Position numbers and translations under genes: made by a program
Part shown: positions 1-8,013 of the stretch, piece by piece
Layout of the letters: each line of letters begins with the position of its first letter
How positions within the stretch are numbered: position 1 is the stretch's first letter
Notes under the pieces: generated by a model
Database searches by the model: none
The model's input: only the letters and a program-made list of their open reading frames with translations
Told to the model about the DNA's origin: nothing
NCBI RefSeq assembly: GCF_900109225.1
Contig: NZ_FNZK01000005.1
Span: 124,001 to 188,000 of the forward strand
Reading direction: 5' to 3'
DNA length: 64,000 nt
DNA from: Propionispira arboris
GTDB lineage: Bacteria > Bacillota > Negativicutes > Selenomonadales > Selenomonadaceae

Positions 1-1
1 C

Positions 2-175
2 AATCTTTTATGGTTCATTTTTAAGTGTGTAGTTATTATGTTCTTTACGACTACGCTGATTCGGGCGATGCAGGCAAGAATGCGGATTGAGCAGGCCTAC
101 AAGTTTTACCTGCTGTTTCCGACTGCATTGGCGCTTATAAGTTTGGTTTTAACGGCGATATCTTTCAGAATATAG
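2..175 (+). CDS. Group 4 [NiFe]-hydrogenase membrane subunit (NuoH/HycD/EchB-like), C-terminal part
   Basis: This is the 3' end of a gene that starts outside the window; 57 codons are visible, ending in TAG. The protein end carries a hydrophobic stretch, then the charged loop RAMQARMRIEQA, then a last membrane helix. That arrangement is typical of the NuoH/HycD/EchB family, which anchors the hydrogenase arm in the cytoplasmic membrane and forms part of the proton or sodium channel. The small-subunit gene starts about 20 bases later, so the two are in one operon. The family is assigned from the C-terminal loop and the neighbours; the exact hydrogenase subgroup cannot be read from this fragment. 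Confidence 0.75.
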   Translation, partial: NLLWFIFKCVVIMFFTTTLIRAMQARMRIEQAYKFYLLFPTALALISLVLTAISFRI

Positions 176-195
176 GTTAGGGAGGCGAATTGATT

Positions 196-627
196 ATGGG
201 GGAATTGCTTCAAAATATCGTAAAGAAATCGCCCTGGATTTACCGCATCAATGCCGGCTCCTGCAATGGGTGTGACGTGGAAATGGCAACTACGGCATTG
301 ATTCCCCGGTACGATGTGGAACGGCTCGGGTGCCGCTACTGCGGCAGTCCGAAACATGCGGATATTGTCCTGATTTCTGGACCGGTTACAGCGGTTGTGA
401 AGGATAAGGTTTTGCGTGTTTATGATGAAATTCCAAATCCAAAGGTCGTTGTGGCGGTTGGCATATGTCCTATATCGGGCGGTGTTTTCCGTGAGAGTTA
501 TTCCATTGCGAACCAGCTGGATGCATATATTCCCGTAGACGTGAATGTTCCCGGATGTCCTCCGCGGCCGCAGGCAATTATCGACGGGATTGCCATGGCA
601 ATCGAAATCTGGAGAAAGAAGTTCTAA
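196..627 (+). CDS. Group 4 [NiFe]-hydrogenase small subunit (NuoB/EchC/HycG-like)
   Basis: The protein has 143 residues and carries the proximal [4Fe-4S] cluster that passes electrons to the NiFe site. The four ligands are visible: Cys23 and Cys26 in SCNGC, Cys91 in GICP and Cys121 in PGCPPRP, the NuoB-family pattern. The short length, with no export signal and no extra ferredoxin domain, fits cytoplasm-facing group 4 enzymes. I place the start at ATG 196, ten bases after GGAGG (181-185); an in-frame TTG at 190 is only four bases from it and is less likely. The gene sits between the membrane subunit and the ferredoxin-like subunit. Confidence 0.92.
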   Translation: MGELLQNIVKKSPWIYRINAGSCNGCDVEMATTALIPRYDVERLGCRYCGSPKHADIVLISGPVTAVVKDKVLRVYDEIPNPKVVVAVGICPISGGVFRESYSIANQLDAYIPVDVNVPGCPPRPQAIIDGIAMAIEIWRKKF

Positions 628-639
628 GGAGGGATATAC

Positions 640-1152
640 TTGAGTAAATTTTTAAAAGTCATTCTCAAAAATCTCATCAAAGGCCCGTCTACTATCAAAT
701 ATCCCTTTGAAGATTCCCCCGCGCCCGAAAAACTGCGGGGAAAGATCGTGCATAATGCTGATGCCTGTGTGGCCTGCCATCTGTGTGAATATGTCTGCGC
801 GGGCGGAGCCATCAAGATGCAGGAGTCAGAAGATAAAAAAGGTATTGATTTTGTTGTGTGGCACGATACCTGCACCTTCTGTGGCCTTTGTGAATATTAC
901 TGTCCAACCAAAGCGATTCATCTGACAAATGATTATCATACCGCGCATTTGCAAGCGGATAAATACAATTATGTTGAAAAGACTTTTGTTAAAAAGCAGC
1001 CCTGTACCTGCTGCGGAGAACCGATTGTGCCGATTTCACTGGCAATGGTGGAACAAATTTACGGCAAGGAAGGCGACATCAGAGGTTTGAGCAAAATGTG
1101 TCCACAATGCCGCAGGAAAATTCTATGGAAAGGTGGCGTGTCCAAACTATGA
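640..1152 (+). CDS. Hydrogenase polyferredoxin subunit (NuoI/HycF/EchF-like)
   Basis: This 170-residue protein starts with TTG behind AAGGAGGG. Two ferredoxin motifs, CVACHLCEYVC and CTFCGLCEYYCP, would bind two [4Fe-4S] clusters that feed electrons to the small subunit. The C-terminus carries further cysteines (CTCC near residue 127 and CPQC near residue 156), a pair resembling the extra cysteine tail of HycF/HyfH proteins of formate hydrogenlyases. That hints at an FHL-type complex rather than a minimal Ech. The gene ends in an ATGA overlap with the next subunit, indicating translational coupling. Confidence 0.9.
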   Translation: MSKFLKVILKNLIKGPSTIKYPFEDSPAPEKLRGKIVHNADACVACHLCEYVCAGGAIKMQESEDKKGIDFVVWHDTCTFCGLCEYYCPTKAIHLTNDYHTAHLQADKYNYVEKTFVKKQPCTCCGEPIVPISLAMVEQIYGKEGDIRGLSKMCPQCRRKILWKGGVSKL

Positions 1153-1739
1153 AAAAAGAGGCAATGGATCAGTTTCAGAGCCTGTTGACGCAGACTTTAG
1201 GAGAAACATTCGAGCTGAAGTGGGATATCGACCGAAAAGGCGTTGTTTGTGGTTGGTGCAAATTGGCAGCTCCAGATGATATTGTAATAGTTGCGGAAGT
1301 TGTGGCAGAGCTCAAAGGGAGAGTCATGACGATTTCTCCGCTTAATACCCCGTCGCCGTTAGTTGAACAAGTGCCAGTCGATTCAGAAAATATGGAACAG
1401 GGAAAATCGATTCAGGTTGTCATAAATTATCATTTCTACTTTAATGAGATTAATTTGACGGCGGCGATCACCTTGCCGGATGACCAGAGAACCGTGAACT
1501 CAATTACTCCAATACTGCGCAGCGCAGATTGGCATGAGCGGGAAATGCAGGAGCTTTTCAATATCAAGCTTCAGGGGCATCCAAATCCGAAACGTTTGTT
1601 TCTGGATAAAGATATTTATATGCAAGACCATACGATGATTCCTCTGTCAGAAGCATTGAATGGTGCCAGCACCAATACTTTATGGGAACGGATTATGGAA
1701 GCCAACCAGAAGGGGGCGAATTCCGATGAGCACTTATAA
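1149..1739 (+). CDS. Hydrogenase 30-kDa-like subunit (NuoC/EchD/HycE N-terminal type)
   Basis: The 196-residue protein has the NuoC signature near its end (DWHEREMQELFNI followed by GHPNPKRL), the interface region that docks the large subunit. It has no metal ligands. In E. coli HycE this domain is fused to the large subunit; here it is a separate protein, as in Ech. I choose ATG 1149 because it overlaps the previous stop as ATGA. A longer reading from 1098 would lie wholly inside the upstream gene. It overlaps the next gene by 14 bases. Confidence 0.88.
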   Translation: MKKEAMDQFQSLLTQTLGETFELKWDIDRKGVVCGWCKLAAPDDIVIVAEVVAELKGRVMTISPLNTPSPLVEQVPVDSENMEQGKSIQVVINYHFYFNEINLTAAITLPDDQRTVNSITPILRSADWHEREMQELFNIKLQGHPNPKRLFLDKDIYMQDHTMIPLSEALNGASTNTLWERIMEANQKGANSDEHL

Positions 1740-2808
1740 TATCCCCATTGGACCGATCCATGTGGTATTGGAAGAACCTATTTATTTTAAACTTCAGGTG
1801 GACGGGGAAACCGTTGTCGGTCTTGATATCAACGCGGGCCATGTACACCGTGGAATTGAATTTCTCACGATGCAGAGAAACTTTTATCAGAATCTGACGC
1901 TGACGGAACGAGTTTGTTCCCTTTGCTCCAATAACCATCCCTTTACCTATTGTATGGCATTGGAAAAGCTGGCAGGCATCCAGATACCGGTAAGAGCCGA
2001 GTATTTGCGGACAATAGCCGATGAAATAAAGCGAATTGCTTCGCACTTATTCAACATAGGACTTATTCCGCACATCATTGGTTTTGATTCGCTTTTTATG
2101 CACGTGATGGAAGTTCGGGAAACTATGCAGGATTTGAAAGAATCTGTTTTCGGTAACCGGATGAATTTGTCTGTGAATACTATCGGCGGAGTCCGGTACG
2201 ACATCACCGACGAACAGTCCAAATATATTAGCAAGACTTTGGAGGATTTAAAGAAGCCGCTCGAAGAAATAACGAAAATATGCCGAACGGATGCTTCCAT
2301 CCGCCGCCGGACCGTTGGCGTCGGCGTCCTTCCAAAAGATAAGGCTATTGAATATGGGGTCGTCGGCCCAGTTGCCAGGGCTTCTGGTCTCGATTATGAC
2401 GTAAGGGTGGTTAACCCCTATGCCGCATATGACAAAATTAAGGTCAATCCAGCCGTCGAGCAAAACGGCGATGTGTTTTCAAGGCTTTTGGTTCGTTTGC
2501 AGGAAACTGCGGAATCCATCCGTATTATTGAGCAAGGTCTGAAGGACATGCCCGCCGGCTCTACCGATCTTGGCTGTATGCCTGATATCCCGGCCGGCGA
2601 AGCCATTGCAAAATCTGAAGCTCCCAGAGGCGAATTGATTTATTATGTGCGCACAAACGGTACGCCGATTCCGGAACGGATTAAATGGAGGGTTCCTACG
2701 TATCCAAACTGGGCCGCGTTGAACGTCATGATGCCCGGATACAAGATTGCGGATATTTCAGTTATTATTGGCAGCATTGATCCCTGCATTTCTTGCACGG
2801 AAAGGTGA
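1726..2808 (+). CDS. Group 4 [NiFe]-hydrogenase large (catalytic) subunit
   Basis: This 360-residue subunit holds the NiFe(CN)2CO centre. Both ligand motifs are intact: ERVCSLCSNNHP near residue 65 and DPCISC at the C-terminus, so it should be a working hydrogenase rather than a Nuo-type homologue that lost nickel. The reading frame stops right after DPCISCTER, exactly where the maturation protease cuts other hydrogenases. No cleavable tail exists, so nickel insertion should not need an endopeptidase here. The start is ATG 1726, eight bases after AGGGGGCG. It is followed by hypA and hypCD. Confidence 0.94.
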   Translation: MSTYNIPIGPIHVVLEEPIYFKLQVDGETVVGLDINAGHVHRGIEFLTMQRNFYQNLTLTERVCSLCSNNHPFTYCMALEKLAGIQIPVRAEYLRTIADEIKRIASHLFNIGLIPHIIGFDSLFMHVMEVRETMQDLKESVFGNRMNLSVNTIGGVRYDITDEQSKYISKTLEDLKKPLEEITKICRTDASIRRRTVGVGVLPKDKAIEYGVVGPVARASGLDYDVRVVNPYAAYDKIKVNPAVEQNGDVFSRLLVRLQETAESIRIIEQGLKDMPAGSTDLGCMPDIPAGEAIAKSEAPRGELIYYVRTNGTPIPERIKWRVPTYPNWAALNVMMPGYKIADISVIIGSIDPCISCTER

Positions 2809-2842
2809 CAAATGCATTTTTTCGAAAAAGAGGTGTACTAAA

Positions 2843-3184
2843 TTGCATGAACTGGCGATGGTAAGGGGAATTTACAACGTTATCAATGAGCAGATCAAAG
2901 AGCATGATGTAAAGCGGGTTCTGCAGATAAGGGTTGTTGTTGGCGCATTGACCGGAGTCGAAGACACAACGATGAAGCTCTGTTTTGAGATGTATGTTCA
3001 GAGAACGCCGCTGAAGGGAGCGGAATTGGTGATAAAACGCGTTCCGGTTAAAGTACGGTGCCGTGTATGCGGGAATGAGTACGAAACAGGAATTCCATTT
3101 TCCGACTGTACGGTTTGCGGCAATAAGAAAATGCAGATTCTTTCCGGATCCGAGTTATATATTGAAAGTCTGGAAGTCGAGTAA
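2843..3184 (+). CDS. hypA: Hydrogenase nickel-insertion protein HypA
   Basis: HypA delivers nickel to the large subunit together with HypB. The protein is 113 residues, the usual family length. It begins with Met-His-Glu-Leu, whose His2 is the nickel ligand. A zinc site is formed by the cysteine pairs CRVC and CTVC around residue 75-95. I start at TTG 2843 because His2 must follow the initiator and because AAAAGAGGTG lies just upstream. It sits 34 bases after the large subunit. HypB is not in the window. Confidence 0.93.
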   Translation: MHELAMVRGIYNVINEQIKEHDVKRVLQIRVVVGALTGVEDTTMKLCFEMYVQRTPLKGAELVIKRVPVKVRCRVCGNEYETGIPFSDCTVCGNKKMQILSGSELYIESLEVE

Positions 3185-3216
3185 AATGAACATTGGAAAA
3201 AAAGGCGGTGATTACG

Positions 3217-4470
3217 ATGTGTATTGCGGCATTTGGGCAGATTGTAGAAATCAACGGAAAAACTGCGGTGGTTAGTTTTCGTGGAGCCCTGAAAAAGGTT
3301 TCTATCATGTTACTGTCGAAAATTCAACTGGGGGATACTGTAGTTGTTCATGCCGGTTTTGCGACAGAAATCGTAAAAGACCAACAAAAAGTTTATCGTG
3401 ATATTGTTGCGTCGGATGCTTATGCACGGCAGCTTTTAGACGCAATCGAAAAAGAGAGCAAACGGTTTAATGAACGCAAATTGAAGATTATGAATTTTTG
3501 TGGAACTCATGAAAATACAATTGCAAAGTATTCTTTGCGCAGCCTTTTACCGCCTAATATTCAGTTGTTGAGCGGTCCCGGCTGTCCGGTTTGCGTAACA
3601 CCCGAAGAAGAAATTGCTATGGGGTTAGAACTGGCGACAAGGAAGAATGTGATTATCACAACTTTTGGCGATCTCTTAAGGGTGCCTACCAGATGGGGTT
3701 CTTTGGAACAGTGCAGGCTTGGCGGTGCAGATGTCAGAATAGTTTACGATATTTCACAGGCACTCGATCTTGCCAGAAAAACAAAAGCGGAAGTGGTGCA
3801 TTTCGCAGTTGGATTTGAAACAACCGCACCCGGTACAGCTTGTGCAATCCAGGAAGCTGGGAATATCGAAAATTTCTCTATTCTCTCTTCACACCGGATC
3901 ACATCGCCGGCAATGGAATATGTCATGGAACATTCAAAAATGGATATTTTGCTTTGCCCTGGGCATGTGGCTATGGTCATCGGAACAGCTCCTTTTGAGG
4001 AGCTCGCACAGAAATATAATCTTCCATGCGTCATCAGCGGTTTTGAGCCGGTAGATATCCTCCAGTCTATTTTGCAAGCCATGTGTCAGTTTGGCAAAGA
4101 AAGCAGCACAGCAATCAACCAATATGAAAACGTCGTCAAAACAGAGGGAAACCCGTTGGCGAAGAAATTGATTGAAGAAACATTTACGCTCAAGGATGCA
4201 ACATGGCGCGGCGTCGGTGTTCTTCCAGAGTCTCGTTTGGTATGTAGAAAAGAATACAGCCGATTTGACGCCGAACTAAAATTCGGGTTGACTATGCCGC
4301 AAATAAAAGCAACAGAAGAAAACGCCTGTATGTGCGGCGATGTCCTGATGGGCATGGCGCCTCGGTATTGTCCTAATTTCGGTGGAGGATGCAGACCGGA
4401 ACATCCGGCCGGCCCGTGTATGGTAACCGGTGAAGGTGCCTGTAGCATCGCCTATATAAATCGCGGCTAA
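3217..4470 (+). CDS. hypCD: HypC-HypD fusion, hydrogenase Fe(CN)2CO assembly scaffold
   Basis: HypC and HypD together hold the iron atom while cyanide and CO are attached. Here they are one protein of 417 residues. Residues 1-70 are HypC, starting Met-Cys-Ile, whose Cys2 is essential; this fixes the start at ATG 3217 behind AAAGGCGGTG. The HypD part follows without a stop: CGTHE at 95, GPGCPVC at 120-126, and a C-terminal cysteine cluster (CMCGDVLMG, CPNFGGGC, GEGAC) that binds the [4Fe-4S] cluster. All expected catalytic cysteines are present. HypC and HypD are usually separate adjacent genes, so the fusion is unusual. HypE and HypF are not in the window. Confidence 0.94.
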   Translation: MCIAAFGQIVEINGKTAVVSFRGALKKVSIMLLSKIQLGDTVVVHAGFATEIVKDQQKVYRDIVASDAYARQLLDAIEKESKRFNERKLKIMNFCGTHENTIAKYSLRSLLPPNIQLLSGPGCPVCVTPEEEIAMGLELATRKNVIITTFGDLLRVPTRWGSLEQCRLGGADVRIVYDISQALDLARKTKAEVVHFAVGFETTAPGTACAIQEAGNIENFSILSSHRITSPAMEYVMEHSKMDILLCPGHVAMVIGTAPFEELAQKYNLPCVISGFEPVDILQSILQAMCQFGKESSTAINQYENVVKTEGNPLAKKLIEETFTLKDATWRGVGVLPESRLVCRKEYSRFDAELKFGLTMPQIKATEENACMCGDVLMGMAPRYCPNFGGGCRPEHPAGPCMVTGEGACSIAYINRG

Positions 4471-4558
4471 AAGAACTCTTTGGTGTCCTGTAATACAAAA
4501 TTTGTGTTGATAAAACGGATCGAAAGTCTGCATTAGCATCAAAAGGAGAGTGGTTGAT

Positions 4559-4780
4559 GTGATTGAAGTACGCTTATTTGCAACGTTCAGGGAAAAAAGA
4601 GATAAGGTGTATTTTCTTGAGCAGAAAGATTTTAAAAATGCCGGGGAAATTATAGATTATTTCCGGATACCTCGGGAAGAGGTGGCAATTCTTCTGATTA
4701 ATGGCGTATATTCGCCAATCGATACTTCCGTCAAAGACGGAGATATTCTTGCCCTATTTCCCCCAGTGGGAGGTGGCTGA
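4559..4780 (+). CDS. MoaD/ThiS-family sulfur carrier
   Basis: This small ubiquitin-fold protein (73 residues) ends in GGG. The C-terminal glycine is adenylated and then carries a thiocarboxylate. With MoaA downstream it is most likely the small subunit of molybdopterin synthase. The next gene is its likely activating enzyme. I prefer GTG 4559, ten bases after AGGAG; GTG 4550 is almost on top of the ribosome binding site. A large-subunit moaE gene is not visible nearby, so a related role in tungstopterin synthesis or another thiocarboxylate pathway remains possible. Confidence 0.8.
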   Translation: MIEVRLFATFREKRDKVYFLEQKDFKNAGEIIDYFRIPREEVAILLINGVYSPIDTSVKDGDILALFPPVGGG

Positions 4781-4781
4781 T

Positions 4782-5534
4782 TTGAGATATGAAAGACAGT
4801 TACTAATACCCCAAATTGGTCAGGAAGGACAAGAAAAACTGGAAAAAGCCAAGGTTACGGTTATTGGTGCAGGCGGACTTGGCTCACCTGTGCTTACCTA
4901 TCTTGTAAGTGCCGGTGTCGGCAAGATACAAATTGTCGACTGCGATGTCGTTTCGGAATCGAATTTGAATCGGCAGTTTCTTCATCATACCGGAGATGTT
5001 GGCAGACCGAAAGTTCTGTCGGCACAAGAAAAACTTGTCTCACTTAATCCAGATGTGGCGTTATCCACTGTAAATAAAAGGCTGAATCAAGAAAATATTG
5101 AGGAATGCATTATCGGATCGGATGTTGTAGTGGATTGTGTAGACAATATTGAGACCAGGGTCATGGTAGCGAGTGCGTGCATTCAACTGAATATTCCGCT
5201 TGTAGAGGGTGGTGTACTCGGATTCTATGGATATGTGATTGACATCGGCAGGGATTATCCATGTCTTTCCTGTTTGGGCTACGATAAAGCAAAACAAAAA
5301 ACGCCCGTCCCGGTTTTGGGAGTTACTGCAGGGGTTATAGGCTGTATGCAGGCGAATGAGTGTATCAAGCTGCTGCTTGGAATCGGCGAACCCCTTTATG
5401 GTCGAATGCTGAATTATGATGGGTTAAGCGGAACGTGGGAAGAGGTTAAAGTAGAAAAGGCCAAAAACTGTGCTGTTCATAAAAATGCAGAAACAGGAAA
5501 AAACGGGGAATTTTATTGGAACGGCGGTAAATAG
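4782..5534 (+). CDS. MoeB/ThiF/HesA-family carrier-protein adenylyltransferase
   Basis: The 250-residue protein has the ATP-binding GAGGLGS loop at 29-35 and the family pattern SNLNRQFL near residue 63. It should adenylate the C-terminal glycine of the preceding MoaD-like protein. Of the two usual zinc CxxC pairs the first is intact (CLSC near 165), but the second is reduced to CAVH, so the zinc site may use His or be lost. TTG 4782 is placed by GGGAGGTGG upstream, one base past the previous stop. The C-terminus lacks a rhodanese domain. Confidence 0.85.
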   Translation: MRYERQLLIPQIGQEGQEKLEKAKVTVIGAGGLGSPVLTYLVSAGVGKIQIVDCDVVSESNLNRQFLHHTGDVGRPKVLSAQEKLVSLNPDVALSTVNKRLNQENIEECIIGSDVVVDCVDNIETRVMVASACIQLNIPLVEGGVLGFYGYVIDIGRDYPCLSCLGYDKAKQKTPVPVLGVTAGVIGCMQANECIKLLLGIGEPLYGRMLNYDGLSGTWEEVKVEKAKNCAVHKNAETGKNGEFYWNGGK

Positions 5535-5536
5535 CG

Positions 5537-6511
5537 ATGAGAGATACTTTTAACAGAACAATCGATTATTTGCGCATTTCTGTAACAGATCGGTGCGATC
5601 TTCGATGCAAATACTGTATGCCGGAGGGCGGAGTCACACCGCTTACCCATGGAGCTATCCTTTCATACGAGGAAATGATTCGTTTGGCTGAATGCTTTGC
5701 ACGTTTAGGAATTCGCCGCATTAAAATTACTGGGGGAGAACCTATGGTACGACTTCATGTAATGGATTTTATAGAACAATTGAAGCAAGTGCGAGGGATT
5801 GAGCAGGTTACTCTAACTACGAATGGAACGCATCTTGAAGAGTATATCAGTCAGCTTGCTAAGCTGCAAATCGATGGTATTAATATCAGTCTTGACACAC
5901 TAAATCCGGTACTTTATAAAGAAATAACGGGTAGAGATGTGTTCGATAAAGTTTTTTCCGGGCTGAAAGAGGCACTTAAGTACTCGAATATAAAACTTAA
6001 AATCAATTGTGTACCGCAGGGAATACCTGGACAAAATATTGTAAAGGTTGCAGAACTGGCAAAAAATAATCCCATCCATGTTCGATTTATTGAGATGATG
6101 CCCATTGGACTTGGAAAAAATTTTACTTTTACAAGTGAGAACGACGTCATGCGAGAACTGGAACAGGCTTATGGTACGCTTGTACCTTTTAATGAAACCT
6201 TGGGAAACGGGCCTTGCCACTATTACAGTGTGGCCGGGTTTCAGGGGAAAATAGGATTCATCAGTGCGATGAGTCACAAATTCTGCAGCAGCTGTAACCG
6301 ACTGAGATTGACGGCGGATGGGAAGCTAAAAACCTGCTTGCAGTATGATGTTGGGATGGATTTAAAGGAGATGTTAAGAACAGGAAAATCTGATAATGAA
6401 CTCATAGCTGCAATTTTACAGGTACTTGAGAGTAAGCCTGGAGAACATCATTTTGCCGAGGAGTTTGTTGTCGGCAAAGAAATGAAGTCCATGTTTCAAA
6501 TTGGTGGGTGA
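5537..6511 (+). CDS. moaA: GTP 3',8-cyclase MoaA
   Basis: MoaA is the radical-SAM enzyme that starts molybdopterin synthesis from GTP. The N-terminal cluster ligands are Cys20, Cys24 and Cys27 (CDLRCKYC). The C-terminal second cluster is seen in CSSCNRLRL with a later Cys in KTCL. The protein ends in Gly-Gly, as required for catalysis in characterised MoaA. Its 324 residues match the family. It begins two bases after the stop of the MoeB-like gene, with only a weak ribosome binding site, which suggests translational coupling. A moaC gene is not seen in the window. Confidence 0.95.
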   Translation: MRDTFNRTIDYLRISVTDRCDLRCKYCMPEGGVTPLTHGAILSYEEMIRLAECFARLGIRRIKITGGEPMVRLHVMDFIEQLKQVRGIEQVTLTTNGTHLEEYISQLAKLQIDGINISLDTLNPVLYKEITGRDVFDKVFSGLKEALKYSNIKLKINCVPQGIPGQNIVKVAELAKNNPIHVRFIEMMPIGLGKNFTFTSENDVMRELEQAYGTLVPFNETLGNGPCHYYSVAGFQGKIGFISAMSHKFCSSCNRLRLTADGKLKTCLQYDVGMDLKEMLRTGKSDNELIAAILQVLESKPGEHHFAEEFVVGKEMKSMFQIGG

Positions 6512-6569
6512 GGTGAATTTTATGAAGCGATCAGGCTCATAACTGTGCCAGAAAGTAAAGGTGGATTGT

Positions 6570-6998
6570 ATGGGACAAGTAGTTGCAGTATGTATCAGTG
6601 AAATAAAGGGTGTTCAAAAAAGGAATGTGCACACGGCAAATTTCATAGAAGATTATGGAATTGAAAAGGATGCACACGCGGGTAAATGGCATCGGCAGGT
6701 AAGTCTTCTCTCCTTCGATAAAATCGAAGATTTCAAAGCGAAGGGGGCTGAAATCAAGGACGGTGATTTCGGAGAAAACCTGGTTGTCACGGGAATTGAC
6801 TTTCGAAATTGTTCGATAGGAACCCGCTTTCGCTGCAACGAAGTGATACTGGAACTCACTCAAATCGGGAAAGAATGCCATAATGGCTGTGAGATTTTCA
6901 AGATTATGGGTGACTGCATCATGCCGCGGGAAGGCGTATTTACCAAAGTTCTTCACGGCGGAACCATAACTGAGGGGGACGATCTAGAGATAATCTAA
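6570..6998 (+). CDS. MOSC-domain protein
   Basis: This is a 142-residue single MOSC domain with the core motifs DAHAGKWHRQVSLL, GDFGENL and the conserved cysteine in GKECH near residue 109. MOSC domains occur in molybdenum-cofactor sulfurases and in stand-alone proteins that may bind or move sulfur or the cofactor. The place between moaA and the tungstate transporter supports a cofactor role. ATG 6570 has AAAGGTGG at a good distance; GTG 6561 overlaps it. The exact reaction is not known for this short type. Confidence 0.85.
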   Translation: MGQVVAVCISEIKGVQKRNVHTANFIEDYGIEKDAHAGKWHRQVSLLSFDKIEDFKAKGAEIKDGDFGENLVVTGIDFRNCSIGTRFRCNEVILELTQIGKECHNGCEIFKIMGDCIMPREGVFTKVLHGGTITEGDDLEII

Positions 6999-7044
6999 TT
7001 TCAGACAGCAATCCATGTCGTTTTGAAATGAGAGGATGAAAAGC

Positions 7045-7938
7045 ATGAAAAAATTTATGGCAATTGTTTTGATGATGTTATTTTCGATGACTATACTTGC
7101 AGGTTGTGGGCAAAAGACGGATGAAAATGCTGGTTCCAATTCCAGCCAAAGTCAAAGTTCCAGTGCTGCTGCCGTGCCAAAAGGCGTATTGCTTATGTCG
7201 ACAACGACAAGCACACAGGATACTGGTTTACTTGATTATCTTGCCCCAATATTTCTGGAGGATACCGGATGGAACCTTCAGTGGACTGCTGTTGGTACCG
7301 GCCAGGCTTTGAAAATGGGACAGGACGGCGATGTTGATATTGTGCTTTGCCATGCAAAAGCCAGCGAACTGGATTTTGTAGAAAAAGGCTATGGAGTAAA
7401 GCGCTATCCGGTGATGTTTAACGATTTTGTTGTAGTCGGCCCGTCCAAGCCAATCGAAGCTACCAAAGACATTCAAACCGTGTTTACCCAGATTAACAGC
7501 CAAAAACTGTCGTTTATATCCAGAGGCGATGATTCCGGAACGGATAAAGCGGAAAAAGCGATCTGGGCTGCATTGAAAATTGATCCAAAAACAAATGAAA
7601 AATACATGAAGTCCGGTCAGGGGATGGGTGACACTATCACAATGGCCAATGAGAAAAATGCCTACTGCTTTACTGACCGCGGCACATGGTTAAAAATAAA
7701 AAAGGACTCCACTGTAAACATTGATCTTGATATTGTTTGCGAGGGTGACACTCTGCTAAAAAATCAATACGGAGTTATTGCAGTGAATCCTCAGAAATAT
7801 CCGAAAGTAAATAATCAGGCCGCTAATGATTTTATCAACTGGATCTGTTCAGACAGAGTTCAGAAAATTATTGCCCAATACGGTGTAGATAAATATGGTC
7901 AGGCATTGTTTACACCGAATGCCGGTACAAACTCATAA
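7045..7938 (+). CDS. tupA: Tungstate-binding lipoprotein TupA
   Basis: This extracytoplasmic binding protein (297 residues) captures tungstate for the TupBC transporter. It has a lipoprotein signal peptide ending in LAGC, a Ser/Gln-rich linker, and the TTTSTQDTGLLD motif characteristic of TupA, distinct from ModA. ATG 7045 is chosen because GAGG lies nine bases upstream; ATG 7036 touches the ribosome binding site. The presence of TupA, not ModA, indicates that the cofactor genes here serve a tungsten enzyme at least in part. Confidence 0.93.
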   Translation: MKKFMAIVLMMLFSMTILAGCGQKTDENAGSNSSQSQSSSAAAVPKGVLLMSTTTSTQDTGLLDYLAPIFLEDTGWNLQWTAVGTGQALKMGQDGDVDIVLCHAKASELDFVEKGYGVKRYPVMFNDFVVVGPSKPIEATKDIQTVFTQINSQKLSFISRGDDSGTDKAEKAIWAALKIDPKTNEKYMKSGQGMGDTITMANEKNAYCFTDRGTWLKIKKDSTVNIDLDIVCEGDTLLKNQYGVIAVNPQKYPKVNNQAANDFINWICSDRVQKIIAQYGVDKYGQALFTPNAGTNS

Positions 7939-7947
7939 GGTGCATTT

Positions 7948-7977
7948 AAGCAGGAGATGTTAAAACATCTCCTGCTT
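7948..7977 (+). terminator. Stem-loop between tupA and tupB
   Basis: A perfect 12-bp stem, AAGCAGGAGATG paired with CATCTCCTGCTT, closes a TTAAAA loop. No long T-run follows, so it is more likely a 3'-stabilising or partial-termination hairpin than a full stop. Such hairpins after binding-protein genes often raise binding-protein levels relative to the permease. Confidence 0.7.
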
Positions 7978-8013
7978 GTGTAGTATTTATTTCAAAAGTG
8001 ACGGGGGGATTTC

